Positions 55,203 through 63,889 of a stretch of DNA of 64,000 nucleotides are shown piece after piece; the first letter of the stretch is position 1, and every line of letters begins with the position of its first letter. The notes under the pieces were generated by a model that was not told the origin of the DNA, searched no databases, and saw nothing but the letters and a program-made list of their open reading frames with translations. The position numbers were made by a program, and so were the translations under genes. This DNA comes from Thermoproteota archaeon. Its GTDB lineage: Archaea > Korarchaeota > Korarchaeia > Korarchaeales > Korarchaeaceae. The DNA is taken from positions 1-64,000 of the forward strand of contig JAOZFN010000017.1 in the NCBI GenBank assembly GCA_027492205.1, written 5' to 3'.

Positions 55203-57608
55203 GTGAGATCTTTGAGCGCCGAGGGCCGGTTCAGGTTCGTCGGCGTGAGGGTCGGCAGGAAGGACGGGGTCCTGAAGGCCACGGGGAGGGCCACCTACGC
55301 CTACGACGTCTGGCTGCCGGGGATGCTCCACGGGCGCATTCTGAAGAGCCCCTACGCCCACGCCGAGGTCCGCGTTGACGCGACCGAGGCGGAGAGGATG
55401 GGGGCAGTCGTGCTCACCCCGAGGGACGTGCCCGACGTTCTCTTCAACCCGAGGCTGGTCAGCGTGGAGGAGGACACCTTCAAGGACTGGAGGGTCCTCA
55501 CCGACCACCCGAGGTACGTGGGCGAGCCCGTGGCCGCGGTCGCGGCGGCCTCGGAGGAGGCGGCCCAGCGCGCGCTGGAGGCCGTCAGGCTGGAGCCCGT
55601 CAGGGTGTACAGGCCCCTCCTCGACCCGTTCGAGGCCACCAGGCCGGGTTCCCCGGCCATCCACGAGAGGGTCATGAGGGGCGGGGCCTGGGTCGACGTG
55701 GAAGACAACGTCGCCTGCACCCTCGAGTACTCCGAGGGAGACGTCGACCGAGCCCTGTCGGAGGCCGACGTGGTGATAGAGAGGAGGTTCCACACCAACC
55801 GCAGGTACCACCTCCAGCCCGAGCCCAAGGTGGCGGTGAGCAGGCCGGACCCCGACGGCGGCGTCACGGTCTGGACCACGACGCAGACCGTCCACAACAC
55901 CAAGATCCTCATATCGCAGGTCTTCGGGATCCCGCAGAGCAAGGTCAGGGTGAAGAAGGTCTTCCTGGGCGGGGGGTTCGGGTCCAGCATCCACACCAAC
56001 CTCGTGACCCTGGTGGCCGTCGCCCTGAGCAGGAAGGCCAGGAGGCCCGTGAGGATGGCCCTGACGAGAGAGGAGGACATGATGCACGACCACGTCTCCT
56101 TCGAGATGCACATGAGGATCAGGGCGGGGGCGAAGAGGAACGGGAGGCTGTCAGGGGCGGAGTTCGAGAACGTCATGGACATAGGGGCCCACCAAATTCA
56201 ACCCTACCCGCTGCTGGGCACCGCGCTGGGCTGGTTCGTTTCCCTCTACAAGTGGGGGGCCATCAGGTACTTCGGGAGAGCCGTCTACACCAACAAGGTC
56301 CCGAGCTGCGCCCTCAGGGGATACGGGAACCCCCAGGTCACCTGGGCCGTCGAGACCGTCGTGGACGAGCTGGCCGAGGAGCTGGAAATGGATCCCGTGG
56401 AGTTCAGGCTGAAGAACTACGTGGGCAAGGGCGACCTGTTCTGGGGACAGGGGCCCACTGTGAAGAGCATCATCAGGAGCGACGGCGTCCCGGAGCTCAT
56501 GAGGAGGGGAGCGGAGCTCATCGGCTGGAGGAACAGGCCGAGGCCCGGGGAGCAGACCGGCAGGTACAGGCGCGGCATAGGGGTGGCCAGGGGGTTCCAC
56601 ACCTCCGGGGCCGGCGGACCCCTGTCCGGGTCGGTGATCGACTACTCCGGGGCGTTCCTCAAGGTGAACGAGGACGGGAGCGTGGACTACGTCACGGCCC
56701 TGCAGGACCACGGCGGGGGCACGCTGGACGCCCACGCCAAGATCATCGCGGAGGAGCTCTGCATCCCGCTGGAGAAGGTCAACGTGGTCTGGTCGGACAG
56801 CTCCACCACCGTCTACGACGTGTGCACCCACGCCTCCAGGGGCGTGTACGTGGGAGGGGAGGCCGCCAGGAGGGCCGCCAGGGAGGTGAAGAGGAAGATC
56901 CTGGAGTACGCGGTTAGGATCCTGAACGTCGCCGTGGGCCCCGAGGCCCTGAGGATGAGGTACGACGAGGAGTTGAAGGACGCGGTCATCTACGTGGAGG
57001 GTTCAGACGCCCAAACGACCCTAAGCGAGGTGGCCAGGACGGCTTGGCAGAGGAACTGGGGGTCCATCTCGGCGTCGGTGAGCTTCAGGGCCACCGCCGC
57101 ACCTCCAAGCTTCACCGCCTACTTCGTGGAGGTCGAGGTGGACACCGAGACGGGCAGGGTCAGGCCCGTCAGGGTCGTCGCGGGCGCCGACATAGGCACG
57201 GTGATCAACCCCGAGCTGGCGGAGGGGCAGGTGCAGGGCGGATTCGTCATGGGCTGGGGCTGGGCCGTCTTGGAGGACACGCCCTACAACCCGGAGACCG
57301 GGGCGCTGGAGAACATGGGGTTCATCACCGACTACAAGGTCCCCACCGCCGGGGACATACCGCCAATCGAGGACTTCAGGGTGATATTCGCCGACACCTA
57401 CGAGCCAACGGGCCCGTTCGGGGCCAAGGGAATAGGGGAGGCCGCCAGCAACCCCGTCGCGGCCGCCGTGGCCAACGCGATCTACGACGCCATAGGGATC
57501 AGGTTCTACGAGCTCCCGATCACCCCTGAGAGGATACTGAGGGCCCTCAGGGAGAGGGAGCGCCAGGGGCGGGAATCCGCCCAGGAGAGGGGGGGTGGCC
57601 TGAGCTGA
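55203..57608 (+). CDS. Xanthine dehydrogenase family molybdopterin-binding large subunit (set 1)
   Basis: The protein follows the XdhA/CoxL architecture: FKDWRVLTDHPRYVGEPVAAVAA, VFLGGGFGSS (Mo-cofactor loop), SCALRGYGNPQ, and the C-terminal GPFGAKGIGEAA, whose Glu is the catalytic base. At 801 residues it has the usual length. Two points differ from set 2: the order of genes is large-medium-small, and the loop normally EIGQG reads DHGGG, so the Gln beside the Mo centre is absent. There is no AYxCSFR motif, so it is not form I CO dehydrogenase. The substrate is unknown. GTG 55203 is leaderless. Confidence 0.88.
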   Translation: MRSLSAEGRFRFVGVRVGRKDGVLKATGRATYAYDVWLPGMLHGRILKSPYAHAEVRVDATEAERMGAVVLTPRDVPDVLFNPRLVSVEEDTFKDWRVLTDHPRYVGEPVAAVAAASEEAAQRALEAVRLEPVRVYRPLLDPFEATRPGSPAIHERVMRGGAWVDVEDNVACTLEYSEGDVDRALSEADVVIERRFHTNRRYHLQPEPKVAVSRPDPDGGVTVWTTTQTVHNTKILISQVFGIPQSKVRVKKVFLGGGFGSSIHTNLVTLVAVALSRKARRPVRMALTREEDMMHDHVSFEMHMRIRAGAKRNGRLSGAEFENVMDIGAHQIQPYPLLGTALGWFVSLYKWGAIRYFGRAVYTNKVPSCALRGYGNPQVTWAVETVVDELAEELEMDPVEFRLKNYVGKGDLFWGQGPTVKSIIRSDGVPELMRRGAELIGWRNRPRPGEQTGRYRRGIGVARGFHTSGAGGPLSGSVIDYSGAFLKVNEDGSVDYVTALQDHGGGTLDAHAKIIAEELCIPLEKVNVVWSDSSTTVYDVCTHASRGVYVGGEAARRAAREVKRKILEYAVRILNVAVGPEALRMRYDEELKDAVIYVEGSDAQTTLSEVARTAWQRNWGSISASVSFRATAAPPSFTAYFVEVEVDTETGRVRPVRVVAGADIGTVINPELAEGQVQGGFVMGWGWAVLEDTPYNPETGALENMGFITDYKVPTAGDIPPIEDFRVIFADTYEPTGPFGAKGIGEAASNPVAAAVANAIYDAIGIRFYELPITPERILRALRERERQGRESAQERGGGLS

Positions 57609-57655
57609 CCGAGGGAGTTAGGCCTGGGGCCGGGGGCGGTATCCGGGAGCTCCCC

Positions 57656-58555
57656 GTGAACCGGTTCAACACCCACATAATCCCGGTGGCGTTCGAGTAC
57701 CACGAGCCCAGGACGATAAGGGAGGCCCTTGAGCTGCTGGCGAGGTGGGGGGAGGACGCCAAGATACTGGCCGGGGGGACCGACCTCCTGGTGCAGATGA
57801 AGATGCGGAGGGTCGAGCCGAAGTGCCTAATCAACATCAAGGGGATCCCGGAGCTGGACTACATCAGGGAGGGGCCCACGGGCGTGAGGATAGGGGCCGC
57901 CACCCGGCTGAGGAGGCTTGAGAGGAGCGGCGCCATCAAGAGGCTCTTCCCGGCGCTGCACCGGGCGATCAGGTGGATGGCCTCGGTTCAGGTCAGGAAC
58001 ATGGCCACCATAGGGGGGAACCTGTGCAACGCCTCCCCCGCGGCCGACACCGCGCCTCCCCTGATCGTCTACGGGGCGAGGGTAAAGCTCGCCAGCGTCT
58101 CTGGCGAGAGGACCCTGCCCGTCGAGGACTTCTTCACCGGGCCGGGGCAGACGGCCATGAGGCCCGGGGAGATGCTGACGGAGATCTGGATCCCCAGGCA
58201 GCCGGAGGTGACGGGGTCGGCGTTCATCAAGGTGGCGAGGACCGCCATGGACCTGGCCAAGGTGAACGTGGCCGTCGCGCTGACCCTGAAGGGGTGGTCG
58301 GCCTTCAACGTCCGGATAGCCCTGGGCTCGGTGGCGCCAACGCCCATGAGGGCGAGGGAGGCGGAGGCCGCGCTGGAGGGGAGGCCGCCCACCGAGGACC
58401 TGCTGAGGAGGGTCGGGGAGATAGCTTCGGAGGAGATCAGGCCCATCACGGACGTCAGGTCAACCGCCGAGTACAGGCGCGAGGTCACCAAGGTCATCGT
58501 GGCGGACGCCCTCCGCGAGGCTCTCGGGATGGTGAGGGTCGGGGGTGTGGCGTAA
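57656..58555 (+). CDS. Xanthine dehydrogenase family FAD-binding medium subunit (set 1)
   Basis: The FAD-binding fold of the vanillyl-alcohol-oxidase type is shown by KILAGGTDLLVQMK (pyrophosphate loop) and VRNMATIGGNLCNASPAADTAPPL (flavin-contact TIGGN). It passes electrons from the Fe-S subunit to FAD. GTG 57656 starts 47 bases after the large-subunit stop, and its TAA overlaps the small-subunit ATG (TAATG). Confidence 0.9.
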   Translation: MNRFNTHIIPVAFEYHEPRTIREALELLARWGEDAKILAGGTDLLVQMKMRRVEPKCLINIKGIPELDYIREGPTGVRIGAATRLRRLERSGAIKRLFPALHRAIRWMASVQVRNMATIGGNLCNASPAADTAPPLIVYGARVKLASVSGERTLPVEDFFTGPGQTAMRPGEMLTEIWIPRQPEVTGSAFIKVARTAMDLAKVNVAVALTLKGWSAFNVRIALGSVAPTPMRAREAEAALEGRPPTEDLLRRVGEIASEEIRPITDVRSTAEYRREVTKVIVADALREALGMVRVGGVA

Positions 58556-59070
58556 TGGAGCCCAGGGTCATCAGGTTCAGGCTGAACGGGGAGTGGGTCC
58601 GGCTCAGCGTGATGCCGAACGAGCTCCTGATCAACGTGCTCAGGGAGAAGCTCCACCTCACGGGAACCAAGTACTGGTGCGGAATAGGGGAGTGCGGCGG
58701 GTGCACGGTCCTGCTGGACGGCGAGCCCGTCCTGTCGTGCCTGACCCTGGCCGTGGACGTCGACGGCAGGAAGGTCACCACCATAGAGGGCCTCGCCACC
58801 GGAGAGGACGACCTCACGCCTCTTCAGAGGGCCTTCATAGAGGAGGGGGCGATCCAGTGCGGGTTCTGCACGCCCGGCTTCATACTCACGGCTCAGGCCC
58901 TCCTGAGGGAGAACCCCAACCCCACAGAGGAGGAGATCAGGGAGTACGTCCGAGGGAACCTCTGCAGGTGCACGGGCTACGTCAGCATAATCAGGGCCGT
59001 CAAGAGGGCCGCCTCAGAGGCGGTGAAGTCCCGGAGACCTGGGCCGGCCGCCGGCGCCGCGTCGGGGTGA
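58555..59070 (+). CDS. Xanthine dehydrogenase family 2Fe-2S small subunit (set 1)
   Basis: Two 2Fe-2S clusters are ligated by YWCGIGECGGCTVLLDGEPVLSC (plant-type) and by QCGFCTPG with CRCTGY (the XDH-type C-terminal cluster). The order is standard for the family. The ATG overlaps the stop of the FAD subunit, so the two are translated together. The C-terminal tail is Pro/Ala-rich (GPAAGAASG) and looks disordered. Confidence 0.92.
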   Translation: MEPRVIRFRLNGEWVRLSVMPNELLINVLREKLHLTGTKYWCGIGECGGCTVLLDGEPVLSCLTLAVDVDGRKVTTIEGLATGEDDLTPLQRAFIEEGAIQCGFCTPGFILTAQALLRENPNPTEEEIREYVRGNLCRCTGYVSIIRAVKRAASEAVKSRRPGPAAGAASG

Positions 59071-59117
59071 CGCGGGCCCCCGTCTCGAGGTGTGGAGAGA
59101 GTCGGGAGGTGCGCGAG

Positions 59118-60044
59118 TTGGGTCTGAAGGGTCGGGACGTGATCTCCGCCCTGGACTTCTCCAGGGCGGAGGTGGAGGAGCTCTTTCGGTTGGCCGAGAG
59201 GCTGAGGGAGGAGATCGCGGAGAGGAGAATCCTGGACTACGCCAGGGGGAGGCTGATGGCCACCGTCTTCATGGAGCCGAGCACCAGGACCAGGCTCAGC
59301 TTCACCTACGCCATGATCAGGCTGGGGGGAGCCGTGGTGGACTTCGGGCCGGAGGCCGCAACCAGCAGGGCGAAGGGGGAGAGCCTGGAGGACTCCCTGA
59401 GGATGGTCGACGGCTACGGTCCGGACGTGATCGTCCTGAGGCAGGGCACCCCGGGCATGGCCGAGAAGGTGGCAGAGGTGTGCGAGGCCCCCGTGATAAA
59501 CGCCGGGGACGGGTGGAACGAGCACCCCACTCAGGCCCTGCTGGACGTCTACACCATCTGGAGGGAGCTGGGCAGGGTCGACGGCGTGACGGTGGGCATA
59601 ATGGGGGATCTGAAGCACGGGAGGACCCCGAGCTCCCTGTCCTACATGCTCTCCCTGTTCGACGGCGTCAAGATCTGGTACATAGCCCCAGACCCCCTGC
59701 AGATCAGGCCCGAGGTCGTGGAGAGGGTAGAGGGCAGGGTCGAGTACTCCAAGACCTCCAAACTTGAGGACGTGATCGAGGAGCTCGACGTGCTCTACGT
59801 GACCAGGCTCCAGAAGGAGAGGTTCCCTGATCCGGAGGAGTACGAGAGGCTGAAGGGGAGCTACAGGGTGGACGCCGACTTCCTGAGAAAGTTCAGGAAG
59901 ATCCCGATCATAATGCACCCGCTGCCGAGGGTGTGGGAGCTCGACGAGAGCGTCGACTCCCTCCCGCAGGCCAAGTACTTCGAGCAGGCCGTCAACGGGA
60001 TGTACGTGAGGGCGGCGCTGGTCAAGGAGATCCTGGGGATCTGA
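59118..60044 (+). CDS. pyrB: Aspartate carbamoyltransferase catalytic chain
   Basis: All main ATCase residues are visible: STRTR (55-59, carbamoyl phosphate), K86 in SRAKGES (reaches into the neighbouring site), HPTQ (136-139), R230-x-Q232 in TRLQKERF (aspartate binding, which separates it from OTCase) and HPLPR (267-271). TTG 59118 is the start: GGAGGTG lies six bases upstream, and homologues begin with xLKGRD; the frame remains open upstream. The 308 residues match the family. No regulatory PyrI gene is seen next to it, which is unusual in archaea. It lies between two molybdopterin-hydroxylase gene sets. Confidence 0.9.
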   Translation: MGLKGRDVISALDFSRAEVEELFRLAERLREEIAERRILDYARGRLMATVFMEPSTRTRLSFTYAMIRLGGAVVDFGPEAATSRAKGESLEDSLRMVDGYGPDVIVLRQGTPGMAEKVAEVCEAPVINAGDGWNEHPTQALLDVYTIWRELGRVDGVTVGIMGDLKHGRTPSSLSYMLSLFDGVKIWYIAPDPLQIRPEVVERVEGRVEYSKTSKLEDVIEELDVLYVTRLQKERFPDPEEYERLKGSYRVDADFLRKFRKIPIIMHPLPRVWELDESVDSLPQAKYFEQAVNGMYVRAALVKEILGI

Positions 60045-60185
60045 ACTCCGGCCGGCCGGTGTCTGGCCGGGGGCCCACCCCTCTCCTCAACTATTTATTG
60101 AAGCCGAGCCCGTTGTTGCCGGATCTGGGCGCCCGAGCTCGCATAGTCGGCCTCGGGCGTCTGACTAGAGGAGGGGCAGGTTGAC

Positions 60186-61058
60186 ATGCTGCCCGAGTTC
60201 GAGTATCACAGGCCAGCCTCTCTAGAGGAGGCCGTCAGGCTCCTCTCGGAGCTCGGTCCTGACGCCAAGGTGATCGCCGGGGGGACCGACCTGGTAGTGA
60301 AGATGAGGGCCGGGCTGGTGAGCCCGAGGCACGTCGTCGACCTGAGCAGGCTAACCGAGATTCGGTTCATCAGGGACGAGGGGGACCGGCTCAAGATAGG
60401 GGCCGGGACCACCCTGTGGGAGATAGAGAACTCCAGGGAAGTCGCCCGCGGGGTCCCGGTCCTCCGGGAGGCCGTCGAAGAGATGGCGAGCTGGCACGTC
60501 AAGACCACCGCCACCATAGGAGGGAACCTGTGCAACGCCTCCCCCGCGGCCGACGCCGCGCCTCCCCTGATGGTCCACGACGCCACGCTGGTCGTCGTCG
60601 GCCCGGAGGGGAGGAGAGAGGTTCCAATCGGTGAGTTCTTCACGGGACCCGGTCAGACGGTCCTGGGGGTGGGAGAGATCTTGGCGGAGGTGGTCGTCCC
60701 GAAGATGCGCCGAGGGCAGGGGGCGGCCTTCGAGAAGCTCACGGTGAGGGAGGGGGCCCTGTCAATAGCGTCCGCCGCCGCCCTAGTCGAGATCTCCGGC
60801 GGGCGCTTCGTCGACGCGAGGGTTGCGCTCGGGGCCGTGGCCCCGACGCCAATAAGAGCCCTTAAGGTCGAGAGGGCGCTTAAGGGGCGGCCGGCCACCA
60901 GGGAGATCCTGAGAAGCGCCAGCAGAGAGGCCAAGGCTGACATCAAACCGATAACCGACGTCCGGGGGTCGAGGGAGTACAGGGAAGAGATGTCGGTGGT
61001 CCTGGTGAGGCGGGCCCTTGAGAGGGCCGTCGAGAGGGCGGGGGGTGCCTGGGCTTGA
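60186..61058 (+). CDS. Xanthine dehydrogenase family FAD-binding medium subunit (set 2)
   Basis: The FAD subunit of a second enzyme: KVIAGGTDLVVKM, TTATIGGNLCNASPAADAAPPL, and PGQTVLGVGEILAEVVVP. It is related to but distinct from the one at 57656-58555, so the two sets are not a simple duplication in place. A TATA-like ACTATTTATTG at about 60090-60100 lies upstream, leaving a long leader before ATG 60186. Its end overlaps the small-subunit start (TTGA). Confidence 0.9.
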   Translation: MLPEFEYHRPASLEEAVRLLSELGPDAKVIAGGTDLVVKMRAGLVSPRHVVDLSRLTEIRFIRDEGDRLKIGAGTTLWEIENSREVARGVPVLREAVEEMASWHVKTTATIGGNLCNASPAADAAPPLMVHDATLVVVGPEGRREVPIGEFFTGPGQTVLGVGEILAEVVVPKMRRGQGAAFEKLTVREGALSIASAAALVEISGGRFVDARVALGAVAPTPIRALKVERALKGRPATREILRSASREAKADIKPITDVRGSREYREEMSVVLVRRALERAVERAGGAWA

Positions 61059-61552
61059 GGGCCGGGGGAGGCGGGATCGTCGTGAGGTTCACCCTCAACG
61101 GCCGGGAGGTGGAGGTGACCACCAGGCCCAACGCCACGCTGCTGGACCTTCTGAGGAACGAGCTGAAGATCCTCAGCGTGAGGCGGGGCTGCGAGACGGG
61201 TGAGTGCGGGATGTGCACGGTGCTGGTGGACGGCCTCCCGGTAAGGTCGTGCCTGATGCTGGCCCCGCAGGTCGACGGGAGGAGCGTCACCACGGTCGAG
61301 GGCGTCGGAGACCCGGAGAGGCTGCACCCCGTTCAGGAGGCATTTGTGGAGGCCGGGGCCGTGCAGTGCGGGTTCTGCACGCCCGCCATGGTCCTCACGG
61401 CCAAGGCCCTGCTCGACCGGGATCCGAACCCGGACGAGCGCACGGTGAAGGAGGCCATCCTCGGCGTGCTCTGCAGGTGCACCGGGTACGCCAAGATAGT
61501 CAGGGCCGTGAGGCTGGCGGCCGAGAGGGTGGCGGGGGGTGTGAGGGAGTGA
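61055..61552 (+). CDS. Xanthine dehydrogenase family 2Fe-2S small subunit (set 2)
   Basis: The clusters are bound by GCETGECGMCTVLVDGLPVRSC and by QCGFCTPAM with CRCTGYAKIV. TTG 61055 overlaps the previous stop; GTG 61082 just before RFTLNGREVEV is a possible alternative, since homologues begin about there. The stop overlaps the large-subunit GTG (GTGA). Confidence 0.92.
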   Translation: MRAGGGGIVVRFTLNGREVEVTTRPNATLLDLLRNELKILSVRRGCETGECGMCTVLVDGLPVRSCLMLAPQVDGRSVTTVEGVGDPERLHPVQEAFVEAGAVQCGFCTPAMVLTAKALLDRDPNPDERTVKEAILGVLCRCTGYAKIVRAVRLAAERVAGGVRE

Positions 61553-63882
61553 GCTCGAGCTCCGTACTGGAGGAGATTCGGAGGGCAGAGGAGTTCCTGG
61601 TCGTGGGCAAGGGAGTCAGGAGGATCGACGCCCTGGACAAGGTCACCGGGAGGGCCAGGTTCACGGGCGACTTCGTCCTGAAGGACGCCCTCCACGTCAG
61701 GCTGGTGAAGAGCCCCATACCCCACGGGAGGATCATCGAGATAGACGCCGAGAGGGCCCTTAGCCTGGGCCCCGTCCGCTTCTTCACGGCCGCGGACATT
61801 CCTGGGGAGAACCAGGTGGGCTACGCCCTGCCGGATCAGCCCCTCCTGCCCGCGGACAAGGTCAGGTACGTCGGAGAGCCGGTCGCCCTCGTGGCGGCCC
61901 CCGACGAGGACCTCGCCGAGAAGGCCGCCGAGCTCGTGGAGGTGAGGTACGAGGAGCTCCCGGCAGTGTTCGACCCGCTCGAGGCGATGGAGCGGTCCGA
62001 CGTGCTGGTGCACGAGGACAGAGGCACGAACATAGCCGAGATGACCAGGGTGAGGAAGGGGAACGTTGAGAGGGGCTTCGAGGAGTCCGACGTCGTCGTG
62101 GAGAACACCTACAGGACCGGCCACCAGGAGCACGCCCCCTTGGAGACCGAGGGGGCCGTCGCCATACCGGACACCCAGGGGGGCGTCACCGTCATCGCCT
62201 CCATACAGTACCCGCACCTCTGCCAGAGGATCACGGCGAGGGTCCTGGGGCTGCCCCACAGCATGGTCAGGGTCGTCCAGCCCTACGTCGGCGGGGGGTT
62301 CGGCGGGAAGGACGACATGGGTCCCGTAGTGAGCGCCATGGCCGCGCTGGTGGCCTTCAAGACCGGCAAGCCGGCCGTGCTGGTCTACAGCCGGAGGGAC
62401 AGCTTCACCTCCACCTGCAAGAGGGACCCGTCGGTCGTCAGGTACAAGACGGGCGCCACAAGGGACGGGAGGCTGAAGGCCATCGAGGTCCAGATAATAC
62501 TCGACTCGGGGGCGTACGCGAACAGGGGACCGTACGTCCTCTGGAGGGCGACGATGCACGCGGGCGGGCCCTACGAGGTACCGAACGCCAAGGTCGACGG
62601 CTTCCTGGTCTACACCAACAAGGTGTTCGAGGGGTCCTTCAGGGGGTTCGGGAACCCCCAGGTCCAGTTCGCGGCCGAGAGCCAGCTCGACGAGCTGGCC
62701 GAGAGGCTGGGCATGGATCCGCTGGAGATAAGGCTCAAGAACCTGCTGAGGCCCGGGAGCAGGACCATAACCGACCAGCTCCTGGAGTCCTCGGTCGGGA
62801 TCTACGAGGCCGTCAAGCTCCTGGGAGAGAAGACCGGGTTCAGGGCGAAGTGGCGCGAGTACAGGAGGGAGAGAGCTGGCAGGGTGAGGAGGGGGATAGG
62901 GATAGCCTGCGGCTACCACGGGATAAGCACCAGCAGGGGGGTGCCGGACTGGTCCAACGCCACCGTCATACTCGGGAGGGACGGGAGCGTCACTGTGGAG
63001 ACGGGCATATGCGAGATAGGCCAGGGCAGCTGGACGGCCCACGCCCAGATAGCTGCGGAGGTGCTGGGCGTGCCGGTGGAGAGGGTCAAGGTGGTCGGGG
63101 GGACCAGCGACGCCCCCGACACCGGGGCGACGCACGCGTCCAGGGGGTCGAGCATAGGCGGGATAGGGGTGTACGTCGCGGCGAGGAGGCTGAGGGAGAG
63201 GCTGGCGGATGCGGCCGCCAGGCTGCTGGAGTGCGACCCCTCTGACGTGGAGATCAGGGAGGGCAGGGCGTTCCGCAGGGACAACCCAGACGACTACGTG
63301 GAGTGGGAGGAACTCGTCCAGGCGGCCTACGGCATGGGCTACGAGATGAGCGCCACCGGCTACTTCTTCCTCCCGAAGGGCAAGTTCGACATGGAGAGGG
63401 GTCTGGGGTACGCGTACCCGGCGTTCAGCTACATCGCCAACGTGGCGGAGGTGGAGGTGGACCTGGAGACCGGCAAGGTCAGGGTCGTGAGGGTCTGGCC
63501 GGCCCTCGCCGCCGGGAGGATCCTCAACCCGGTGCTGGTGGAGGGGCAGATCGAGGGGGCCATCGCCCAGGGAATGGGATACGCGCTGACCGAGGAGCTG
63601 AAGTTCGAGGATGGGCGCATCCTGAACCCGAACTTCACGGACTACCTGATCCCGACATCGCTAGACGTGCCGGAGGTGGAGGAGCCGATATACGTGGAGG
63701 ACCTCTACGAGTACGGGCCGTTCGGTGCCAAGGGAGTCGGGGAGATGGCGCTGATCCCGACGCCGGCGGCCATAATGAACGCCGTGAAGAACGCGACGGG
63801 CGTCAGGATAACTGAGATCCCGGCCACCCCCGAGAAGGTTTACTTCGCCCTGAGGAGGGCGGGGGTGGTAGCCGGAGAGTGA
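61549..63882 (+). CDS. Xanthine dehydrogenase family molybdopterin-binding large subunit (set 2)
   Basis: A 777-residue XDH-type large subunit. Motifs are VGGGFGGKDD (Mo-cofactor loop), EGSFRGFGNPQ, EIGQGSWTAHAQ (the Gln near Mo is present) and GPFGAKGVGEMA (catalytic Glu). The AYxCSFR motif of CO dehydrogenase is missing. A short N-terminal extension (SSSSVLEEIRRAEEFLVVGKGV) precedes the usual DALDKVTGRARFTGDF. A MoaD-like gene follows after seven bases, tying the operon to cofactor supply. The substrate, such as a purine, aldehyde or aromatic compound, cannot be read from sequence. Confidence 0.9.
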   Translation: MSSSSVLEEIRRAEEFLVVGKGVRRIDALDKVTGRARFTGDFVLKDALHVRLVKSPIPHGRIIEIDAERALSLGPVRFFTAADIPGENQVGYALPDQPLLPADKVRYVGEPVALVAAPDEDLAEKAAELVEVRYEELPAVFDPLEAMERSDVLVHEDRGTNIAEMTRVRKGNVERGFEESDVVVENTYRTGHQEHAPLETEGAVAIPDTQGGVTVIASIQYPHLCQRITARVLGLPHSMVRVVQPYVGGGFGGKDDMGPVVSAMAALVAFKTGKPAVLVYSRRDSFTSTCKRDPSVVRYKTGATRDGRLKAIEVQIILDSGAYANRGPYVLWRATMHAGGPYEVPNAKVDGFLVYTNKVFEGSFRGFGNPQVQFAAESQLDELAERLGMDPLEIRLKNLLRPGSRTITDQLLESSVGIYEAVKLLGEKTGFRAKWREYRRERAGRVRRGIGIACGYHGISTSRGVPDWSNATVILGRDGSVTVETGICEIGQGSWTAHAQIAAEVLGVPVERVKVVGGTSDAPDTGATHASRGSSIGGIGVYVAARRLRERLADAAARLLECDPSDVEIREGRAFRRDNPDDYVEWEELVQAAYGMGYEMSATGYFFLPKGKFDMERGLGYAYPAFSYIANVAEVEVDLETGKVRVVRVWPALAAGRILNPVLVEGQIEGAIAQGMGYALTEELKFEDGRILNPNFTDYLIPTSLDVPEVEEPIYVEDLYEYGPFGAKGVGEMALIPTPAAIMNAVKNATGVRITEIPATPEKVYFALRRAGVVAGE

Positions 63883-63889
63883 TCCCCGC

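Noticed and set aside
61333-63135. 600-codon minus-strand frame
   Set aside because: Antisense to the clearly homologous XDH-type large subunit; composition is typical of an opposite-strand shadow.
55203-63882. CO dehydrogenase (coxMSL) assignment for the molybdopterin enzymes
   Set aside because: The form I motif AYxCSFR is absent from both large subunits; only the broad XDH family can be supported.
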